DNA from: a bacterium
GTDB lineage: Bacteria > Krumholzibacteriota > Krumholzibacteria > LZORAL124-64-63
Direction: 5' to 3'
NCBI GenBank assembly: GCA_021767885.1
Contig: JAASSM010000111.1
Span: 1 to 6,599 of the forward strand
Length of the DNA stretch: 6,599 nucleotides
In this document: in pieces, positions 1-6,599 of the stretch
How the letters are laid out: the number at the start of each line of letters is the position of its first letter
Position numbering within the stretch: the first letter of the stretch is position 1
The notes under the pieces: generated by a model
Seen by the model: only the letters and a program-made list of their open reading frames with translations
Databases searched by the model: none
Told to the model about the DNA's origin: nothing
Made by a program: the position numbers and the translations under genes

Positions 1-2
1 AT

Positions 3-2738
<2,736 letters not shown>

Positions 2739-2744
2739 GCCCGG

Positions 2745-3500
2745 CTACCGCGCGAACAGCCGTCGCAGCTTCTCCACCGGATACGTGTTGATGATCTGGT
2801 CGCAGACCAGCCCCATGTCGCGCGCGATCTGCACGCCGATGCGGTAGTCCACCAGCCGGGCGGCCCGGTGGGCGTTGGGGTTGATGGCCAGGGGCACCTG
2901 CAGCTCGGCCGCCAGCCGACAATGCGTGTCGTCCAGCTCGGCGCAGGCCGGATTGGCGTCCAGCTCGAGGACGGTGCCGGTCTCCGCCGCCGCCTTCAGC
3001 ACCCGCATCATGTCCAGCGGCACCGGCGGCCGGCTCACCATGTAGCAGCCCAGCGGCTTGCTCACCATGTCCACGTCCGGGTCGTGGATCAGGCGCAGGG
3101 CGGCCTCGGTGTAGGTCTCCTTGCTATGGCCGTTGGGTGCGGGCAGGGCGGCCAGCAGGTAGTCGAGGTTGCCGCGCAGACCGAGGGGCAGGTCGAGCGA
3201 GCCGTCCGGCCCGGCATCCACCTCCATGCCGTGCATGAGGGTGAAGTCCGCGTACTCCTCGCGCAGCGCCGCGATCTCCGCCTGCTGCGCGATCTCGCCG
3301 GCGAGGTCCAGGCCGTCCGGGTGCAGCTCCGACCGCAGGTGGTCCGAGACGCCGAGATACTCCAGACCCAGGGCCTGGGCGGTCTCCACCATCCGGCGCA
3401 GCGAGTGGGCGCCATCGGCATAGCGCGTGTGCGCATGCAGCAGCCCGCGGATGTCGCAGGGGCGCACCAGATCGGTGGGTTCGGGGGCCTGGTCGTTCAC
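2745..3500 (-). CDS. Stand-alone PHP-domain protein, PolX C-terminal type, with altered metal site
   Basis: A 251-residue protein that is almost entirely a PHP domain of the kind found at the C-terminus of bacterial PolX DNA polymerases and in related phosphoesterases; no polymerase-beta or helix-hairpin-helix part is present. Seen: LHAHT (H22, H24), D29 in YADG, SDH (D53, H54), GMEVD (E93), PDGSLDLP at 98-105 (a PolX-type stretch), LDANP (180-184) and NAH (H211). Three positions that are usually metal ligands in PolX PHP domains look replaced: P120 or a neighbour for the SVH histidine, K148 for the HP histidine, and N209 for the aspartate of DAH. The family hydrolyses phosphoesters with a trinuclear metal centre; whether this member can is doubtful. 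The start is a GTG with GAGGA six bases upstream. The gene ends 6 bases from the convergent kinase stop. It follows the zinc-ribbon gene by 162 bases, and that gap can fold over the ribosome binding site. Substrate unknown. Confidence 0.9.
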   Translation of the reverse strand: MNDQAPEPTDLVRPCDIRGLLHAHTRYADGAHSLRRMVETAQALGLEYLGVSDHLRSELHPDGLDLAGEIAQQAEIAALREEYADFTLMHGMEVDAGPDGSLDLPLGLRGNLDYLLAALPAPNGHSKETYTEAALRLIHDPDVDMVSKPLGCYMVSRPPVPLDMMRVLKAAAETGTVLELDANPACAELDDTHCRLAAELQVPLAINPNAHRAARLVDYRIGVQIARDMGLVCDQIINTYPVEKLRRLFAR

Positions 3501-3579
3501 GGGCTGTCCTCACGCTTGATGTCCGGCCACGAGCGGCGTCGCCCGCGGCATGCGAACATCAAAGGCGAGGACAGCTCGC
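3499..3579 (-). promoter_or_regulatory. Leader stem that can hide the PHP ribosome binding site
   Basis: An imperfect inverted repeat in the 5' leader of the PHP gene. In the - strand RNA, 3503-3525 pairs with 3553-3575: 19 Watson-Crick pairs, three G-U pairs and one C-C mismatch. After one further mismatch (3502/3576) the helix can continue into the GUG start codon (3501/3577, 3500/3578, 3499/3579). The loop is about 27 bases. The Shine-Dalgarno sequence is fully inside the stem. Read on the + strand, the three G-U positions would be A-C mismatches, which favours an RNA acting in the PHP sense. A DNA operator or a chance repeat remains possible. Confidence 0.55.
3507..3511 (-). promoter_or_regulatory. 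Ribosome binding site of the PHP gene
   Basis: GAGGA on the - strand lies six bases before the GTG at 3500 and decides that start. All five bases can be paired inside the long leader stem, so access to this site may be controlled. Confidence 0.75.
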
Positions 3580-3580
3580 C
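3564..3580 (-). promoter_or_regulatory. Small hairpin competing with the long leader stem
   Basis: A perfect 6-bp stem, GGCGAG with CTCGCC, and a 5-base loop, followed on the - strand by TTTGATGTT. It uses bases 3564-3575, which are also the 5' arm of the long stem, so the two folds exclude each other. It could be a weak terminator after the zinc-ribbon gene, but the T run is only three bases. Confidence 0.4.
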
Positions 3581-3596
3581 CCGCAAGATGTGGGAT

Positions 3597-3631
3597 CGCC
3601 GGCCGCCGGTCGCGCCGCATGGCGGCCGGTG
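3597..3631 (-). other. GC-rich hairpin downstream of the zinc-ribbon gene
   Basis: A perfect 9-bp inverted repeat, CCGGCCGCC (3599-3607) and GGCGGCCGG (3621-3629), with a 13-base loop, lies 33 bases after the zinc-ribbon stop. No T tract follows on either strand, so it is not a standard intrinsic terminator. It may be part of the structured PHP leader or stabilise the upstream transcript's 3' end. Such repeats also arise by chance in GC-rich DNA. Confidence 0.35.
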
Positions 3632-3662
3632 CGCGGCCCGGCGAACCGTGGACGGTGCCGGT

Positions 3663-4190
3663 CTAGTAGGCGCCCCAGGGCTGCTTGCCCGGGATCCACC
3701 AGCTCGGCAGCAGCACCTTGAGCATGCCCGCGAACCGGCGCGACCGCGCCACCGCCTCGGCGCTGGCCTTCGCCTCGGTGCCGAGCTGCTCCTCGAACAT
3801 GCGGTCGAAGGCCTCGCGCGCGGCGTCGCGGCGCGCGTCCTCGCTGTCGAACTGCCCGCGGATGGCCGCCAGCTCGCCGTGATCGAGGAAGAAGCCGCCG
3901 CAGCCGGGGCACTCGTCCACCACCACCTCGCGCTTGACGGTGAACCAGTGGCGCATCATCACCAGCTCGGGGCAGCGCGGGCAGTGACGCCGCGCCTCGG
4001 GGTCCACGACCACGGAGGGGTCGCGGTCCACGTCCAGCAGGCCGTCCTGCACCGGCTCGGCGGGTTCGTCCATGCGCTGCAGTTCGTGGGCGTCGAACCA
4101 GACGCCGCCGCAGCCTCCGCGGCAGACGTCCACGGTGATCTCGCCCACCTGGTGGGCGCTGAGGGCATGTCCGCAGGCCGGACAGTTCAC
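3663..4190 (-). CDS. Tandem zf-TFIIB zinc-ribbon protein
   Basis: A 175-residue protein with two copies of the short zinc-ribbon module known as zf-TFIIB. Copy 1 has C3-x2-C6 and C23-x3-C27, followed by GGVWFDAHEL. Copy 2 has C70-x2-C73 and C94-x2-C97, followed by GGFFLDHGEL. The acidic stretch between them (about 41-66) and the charged helix after copy 2 (about 113-150) lack recognisable motifs, and the C-terminus ends in an aromatic, proline-containing tail (SWWIPGKQPWGAY). No signal peptide or membrane segment is visible, so it is probably cytoplasmic. The family binds zinc and is often annotated as transcription-factor-like, but its bacterial role is not established. The GTG at 4190 is chosen because GGGGAGG lies six bases upstream and the first Cys pair follows at once. 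The same frame runs on to 4319, but that extension is Arg-rich and featureless. The next gene downstream is the PHP gene, 162 bases away. Confidence 0.9.
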   Translation of the reverse strand: MNCPACGHALSAHQVGEITVDVCRGGCGGVWFDAHELQRMDEPAEPVQDGLLDVDRDPSVVVDPEARRHCPRCPELVMMRHWFTVKREVVVDECPGCGGFFLDHGELAAIRGQFDSEDARRDAAREAFDRMFEEQLGTEAKASAEAVARSRRFAGMLKVLLPSWWIPGKQPWGAY

Positions 4191-4196
4191 GGGTCG

Positions 4197-4203
4197 CCTC
4201 CCC
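4197..4203 (-). promoter_or_regulatory. Ribosome binding site of the zinc-ribbon gene
   Basis: GGGGAGG on the - strand, with a six-base spacer to the GTG at 4190. It is the strongest Shine-Dalgarno sequence in the window and rules in favour of this start over the in-frame extension to 4319. Confidence 0.75.
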
Positions 4204-4220
4204 GTCGCGGGACACGGTGA

Positions 4221-4239
4221 GCGGCGCACGCGGCGCCGC
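4221..4239. repeat. 7-bp GC hairpin in the gap before the zinc-ribbon gene
   Basis: GCGGCGC (4221-4227) and GCGCCGC (4233-4239) form a perfect stem with a 5-base loop in the 133-base gap between the DsrE and zinc-ribbon genes. No T run follows on either strand. I see no convincing promoter in this gap: the only -10-like hexamer on the - strand (GATACC) has no good -35 partner. Confidence 0.25.
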
Positions 4240-4303
4240 CGGGCTCCCGTGGTATCGGCCGGTCCCGCGGAAGCTTGACCGCAGAGCGCTCGCGTCCGGT
4301 CCG

Positions 4304-4341
4304 CACCCGCTGCGATCACCCGATCAGATGGTGATCACCCG
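4304..4341. repeat. Short direct repeats around the DsrE stop codon
   Basis: GATCACCCG occurs at 4314-4322 and again at 4333-4341, a 19-base period, and CACCCG is found a third time at 4304-4309. The second copy is part of the 10-base palindrome GGTGATCACC (4330-4339), which lies in the last DsrE codons. The arrangement resembles an operator, but part of it is constrained by coding, and it is about 125 bases from the next start codon. Confidence 0.25.
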
Positions 4342-4647
4342 TGCCGCATCCCACTGCGCGGCCTGGATCTCGCGCATGTTGCTCTGCGTACCCACGGCCA
4401 GGCGATCCTCCAGCCCGTAGAACTGCAGGCAGGTGCCGCAGGCCAGGAGCTGGACGCCGCGCCCGGCCAGGGCGGACAGCGTCTCGAGCACCGGCGAGCC
4501 CTCGCAGACCAGGCGGACGCCCTCGGCATAGAAGGCGATGCGGCCGGGAAGGCGATCCTCCAGGTCCAGCAGGTCGAGGTAGGAGCCCACCAGCTTGTGG
4601 GCCAGGGCGGGGTCGGCGGTGCCCATGCCGTCACGGGTTATCAGCAC
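4324..4647 (-). CDS. Single-domain DsrE/YedF-like protein (TusA-like half absent)
   Basis: A 107-residue protein matching the C-terminal DsrE domain of YedF, the sulfurtransferase-like protein linked to selenium metabolism. Seen in order: LITRDGMG (2-9), AFYAEGVRL (38-46), CEGSPVLETL (48-57), CGTC (C70, C73), YGLEDRLAVGTQSNM (77-91) and the end ARVITI. The CGTC cysteines are the likely reactive site, by analogy with sulfur-relay DsrE proteins. Full-length YedF has a TusA/SirA-like domain before this one; none is present here. The first usable start is the GTG at 4647, right at the first strand, with no good Shine-Dalgarno sequence near it. An AGGAG overlapping the upstream stop is 32 bases away. 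The 12 in-frame codons between that stop and the GTG encode a linker-like GAAEKKPDPDVT. It lies 36 bases after the lipoprotein gene and may depend on that gene's translation. Fold assignment is firm; the start and physiological role are not. Confidence 0.88.
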   Translation of the reverse strand: MLITRDGMGTADPALAHKLVGSYLDLLDLEDRLPGRIAFYAEGVRLVCEGSPVLETLSALAGRGVQLLACGTCLQFYGLEDRLAVGTQSNMREIQAAQWDAARVITI

Positions 4648-4683
4648 GGTGACGTCGGGATCGGGCTTCTTCTCGGCGGCTCC

Positions 4684-5847
4684 TCAGGGCTCGCGGTCCA
4701 GCTCGGGATCGGGCACGAAGGCCAGCATGGTGGCCGGGTAGCGATCGGTCATCAGCAGGAAGCCGCGGCCCGGCAGGCGGGCCAGGGCCTCCCAGTTGCG
4801 CGCCGGCTGGTCGGGATCGCGGCGCAGGTCCAGCGGTGCGCGGTCGGTGTGGGTGATGCGGCCACGGTGGAGTCGCAACTCCAGCAGCTGCTCCACCGGC
4901 TGGTCGGGCACCGTGGGCGGGCGCAGCAGCCGGGCCTCGCCGGGGAAGAAGTAGTTGATCACCCAGAAGCGGCCGGCGGCGTCTGCGGCGGTGGCGTCGG
5001 TGATCCGGTACTCCACGTGCTCGAGGGGGGCGGTGCCGCGGTACTCCAGCTCCGCGTCGAAGAGCGCTGCATGGGCGCCCGGGTTGACCAGCAGGCCATT
5101 GGCCTCGAAGAGCACCGCCACCCGTCCGGGCGCCAGCACCAGGGCCTCCTGCGACATCTCCGGCAGGTCGGTGGGCAGCGGGACGGTGGCCATGCGCGCG
5201 GTGTCCACCCGCAGACGGAGCGGCTGGTCCGCCGGCGCGAGGGTCCCGCGCAGCAGCACGCCCCCCATGCGCCCCTCGAGCTCGGTCTCCACCGCGAAGT
5301 AGATGGTGTCGCCCGCGGAGGCCACGGCCTCCAGGCCGTCCCAGCCGGGCAGGCTCTCGATCAGGTCGGGAGCCTCGAGCACCAGCGGGCGCGGCTCCAG
5401 GGGCTCGCGGCGCCGGTGGTCCAGCACGTCGAGGATCTCCTGCCGCGTGACCGTGAACAGCCCCAGTTCGCCGGGGCGGGCGCCGAACCGCTCGGGGTGC
5501 TGCGGGACGATCACCAGGTTGTCGCCGCACCAGCAGAGGGCGGAGATCTCCGCGTCGGGGGAGGCGATGGGCCCGGCCAGGGGCAGCAGCCGCGGCTCGG
5601 CCGGCACGGGGCTGGCCACCGCGGAGGAGTCGGCGGCCGGCAGCTCGGAGACGGCCGCGCCAGGACCATCGGGGCGGCCATCGGACTGGCCGGCCGGCCG
5701 GCCGTCGCCACAGCCGCCCAGCAGCGCGGCAGCCAGGGCCAGGGCGATGATCATGGCGGCCGGCACGGCCCGTACGGCCGGACGCGGCGCGCGAGCACGC
5801 GTGCATCCGGGCCGGTCGCCACGGCCCATGTCCCGCCGGTCAGGCAT
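4684..5847 (-). CDS. Predicted lipoprotein with propeller-like, possibly phytase/esterase-like body
   Basis: A 387-residue secreted protein. An Arg-rich N-terminal region (1-31) is followed by a hydrophobic core (33-45) and a lipobox LLGGC with the lipidated cysteine at C46, so it should be membrane-anchored outside the cytoplasm. Residues 47-90 are a low-complexity Pro/Ala/Gly/Asp tether. From about 95 to 380 the sequence alternates short strands and turns, as in a beta-propeller, with local motifs such as LVIVPQHPERF, YFAVETELEG, RVAVLFEANG, GRFWVINYFFPGE and, from residue 351, NWEALARLPGRGFLLMTDRYP. These recall the 'esterase-like activity of phytase' group, but I see no decisive catalytic motif, so function is unassigned. 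C105 and C107 could form a mature-protein cysteine pair. The ATG at 5847 overlaps the methyltransferase stop by 8 bases, with AGGU nine bases upstream, suggesting coupled translation; the ATG at 5829 is also possible. A start at M32 would leave no positive charge before the hydrophobic core. Confidence 0.8.
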   Translation of the reverse strand: MPDRRDMGRGDRPGCTRARAPRPAVRAVPAAMIIALALAAALLGGCGDGRPAGQSDGRPDGPGAAVSELPAADSSAVASPVPAEPRLLPLAGPIASPDAEISALCWCGDNLVIVPQHPERFGARPGELGLFTVTRQEILDVLDHRRREPLEPRPLVLEAPDLIESLPGWDGLEAVASAGDTIYFAVETELEGRMGGVLLRGTLAPADQPLRLRVDTARMATVPLPTDLPEMSQEALVLAPGRVAVLFEANGLLVNPGAHAALFDAELEYRGTAPLEHVEYRITDATAADAAGRFWVINYFFPGEARLLRPPTVPDQPVEQLLELRLHRGRITHTDRAPLDLRRDPDQPARNWEALARLPGRGFLLMTDRYPATMLAFVPDPELDREP

Positions 5848-6599
5848 ACAGCTCGTACCTCGCCAGGCGGCCGTCGAGGCCGCCGTTGCGCAGGGGCTTC
5901 TTCCAGGCGGGCCGCAGGCCGATGAGCTTGAGCAGCTCGCGGTCGCCGAAGTAGATGTAGGCCTCGCTGCCGGCGCACTGGAACTTGAGCCAGTCGCCGA
6001 GGGCCTTGTAGAAGGTCTTCAGGTCGCCGCCGGACCCGAGCCGGATGCCGTGGGGCGGGTTGCAGACGATCACCGCGTCACGGATGCCGTCGGTCTTCAG
6101 GGCGTCCGCGCAGCGGACCAGCACCCGGTCGCCGCCGGGCAGCCGGCCCAGGTTCCGGCGCGCGGCCTCCACGGCCGCGGGGTCCACGTCGCCGCCGGAC
6201 ACCGCGCCGGCAGCCAGCAGCCGCCGCCGGCTGTCCAGGCCCTTCTTGACCTGCTTCCAGGCCACGATGTCGAAGTCCGGCAGCTGCATGAATCCGAAGT
6301 GGCGGCGCAGGGTTCCCGGCGGCGTGCCGGTGCCGCGCAGCCACGCCTCGGCCAGCAGGGTGCCCGCGCCACACATGGGATCGTGCAGGGGGCGGTCCCC
6401 GGTCCAGCCGCTCAGCGCGATGATGGCCGCCGCGGTGGTCTCCTGCATGGGCGCCCGGCCGGCCTGCCGCCGGTAGCCGCGCTTGTGGAGCGAGCCGCCG
6501 CCCAGGTCCACGCCCACGGTGACCTGGTCGTGGGCGGCGTGGACGTTGAGCCAGAGGTGGGGGTTCTTCGTGTCGATGTCGGGCCGCTCGCCGGTGTCC
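5840..6599 (-). CDS. rlmL: RlmL-like THUMP-type RNA methyltransferase, 5' end outside window
   Basis: The C-terminal two thirds or so of a class I SAM-dependent RNA methyltransferase of the RlmL/YcbY group, which makes N2-methylguanosine in 23S rRNA in E. coli; the archaeal tRNA enzyme Trm14 is a relative. The frame is open to the right edge: about 27 more codons precede the GTG at 6517, and they encode the end of the N-terminal THUMP region (NPHLWLNVHAAHDQVTVGVD). Seen: the family hallmark SLHKRGYR; the SAM-binding motif DPMCGAGT (6359-6382); the family segment LPDFDIVAWKQV; the acidic motif GGDVDPAAVEAARRNL; the catalytic motif NPPHG (6047-6061), which normally reads NPPY; and a C-terminal PLRNGGLDGRLARYEL like the usual NG-LE-RL ending. 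It acts in the cytoplasm. Its stop overlaps the start of the lipoprotein gene. The enzyme class is firm; RNA position and exact orthology (rlmL) are inferred, and some annotators would leave it unnamed. Confidence 0.92.
   Translation of the reverse strand, partial: DTGERPDIDTKNPHLWLNVHAAHDQVTVGVDLGGGSLHKRGYRRQAGRAPMQETTAAAIIALSGWTGDRPLHDPMCGAGTLLAEAWLRGTGTPPGTLRRHFGFMQLPDFDIVAWKQVKKGLDSRRRLLAAGAVSGGDVDPAAVEAARRNLGRLPGGDRVLVRCADALKTDGIRDAVIVCNPPHGIRLGSGGDLKTFYKALGDWLKFQCAGSEAYIYFGDRELLKLIGLRPAWKKPLRNGGLDGRLARYELYA

Noticed and set aside
3597..3631. Intrinsic terminator after the zinc-ribbon gene
   Set aside because: The stem is good but no T tract follows on either strand, so it is listed only as a hairpin.
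3559..4215. Alternative - strand frame over the zinc-ribbon gene
   Set aside because: It is an Arg/Pro/Gly-rich sequence without motifs; the other frame contains two clean zinc ribbons with a strong ribosome binding site.
2868..4220. Long open frame on the + strand opposite the PHP and zinc-ribbon genes
   Set aside because: It mirrors two well-supported - strand genes, is rich in His, Gly, Arg and Val, has no recognisable domain and crosses the intergenic gap. It is a product of high-GC codon bias.
4191..4319. 43-residue N-terminal extension of the zinc-ribbon protein
   Set aside because: It is Arg-rich and featureless, while the GTG at 4190 has GGGGAGG six bases upstream and is followed at once by the first Cys pair.
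4684..4686. Selenocysteine codon joining the lipoprotein and DsrE genes
   Set aside because: The neighbouring residues do not resemble a redox site, I could not draw a convincing SECIS stem, and the fusion would place a cytoplasmic domain on an exported protein. It is kept only as one option in the findings.
4597..5925. Long open frame on the + strand opposite the lipoprotein gene
   Set aside because: Its Gly/Gln/His/Val-rich composition is that of an antisense frame, and it runs across three - strand genes whose domains or signal peptides are recognisable.

Overview
The window is visibly G+C-rich, with third codon positions almost all G or C. It carries an ordinary-looking bacterial chromosomal segment with five protein genes and no RNA gene, insertion sequence, phage gene or CRISPR array that I can see. 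The mix (multi-domain hybrid kinase, PolX-type PHP protein, zinc-ribbon protein, YedF-type DsrE protein, RlmL-type methyltransferase) suits a high-GC Gram-negative-like environmental bacterium. The lipoprotein signal fits this, but the sequence alone does not fix a phylum.

Layout. A hybrid sensor histidine kinase fills positions 3-2738 on the + strand. Its frame is open to the left edge, so its N-terminus is probably outside the window. It reads PAS, GAF-like, HisKA, HATPase, a degenerate receiver, an Ala/Pro linker, and an intact receiver. The other four genes lie on the - strand. Going from right to left (their direction of transcription) they are: an RlmL-like RNA methyltransferase cut by the right edge (5840-6599); a lipoprotein with a propeller-like body that overlaps it by 8 bases (4684-5847); a single-domain DsrE/YedF-like protein 36 bases further on (4324-4647); a tandem zf-TFIIB zinc-ribbon protein (3663-4190); and a stand-alone PolX-type PHP protein (2745-3500). 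The PHP gene converges on the kinase with only 6 bases between the two stop codons. No stretch over 300 bases lacks a gene; the two notable gaps are 3501-3662 and 4191-4323.

How the genes may work together. The methyltransferase and lipoprotein are probably translationally coupled, and the DsrE gene follows closely enough to share their transcript. The zinc-ribbon and PHP genes each have a clear Shine-Dalgarno sequence before a GTG start. I see no pathway that unites all five genes.

The most interesting signal is the 162-base leader of the PHP gene. In the PHP-sense RNA, a long stem (core 3503-3525 with 3553-3575, 22 of 23 positions pairable) buries the Shine-Dalgarno sequence and reaches the start codon. 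Three of its four non-Watson-Crick positions are G-U only on that strand. A smaller hairpin (3564-3580) uses the same bases and is mutually exclusive with it, so the leader looks like a possible translational switch. The PHP protein itself is odd, having lost about three of the usual metal ligands. Another oddity is the DsrE gene: it lacks the TusA-like half of YedF, lies in frame with the preceding lipoprotein across one TGA, and has no well-placed Shine-Dalgarno sequence.
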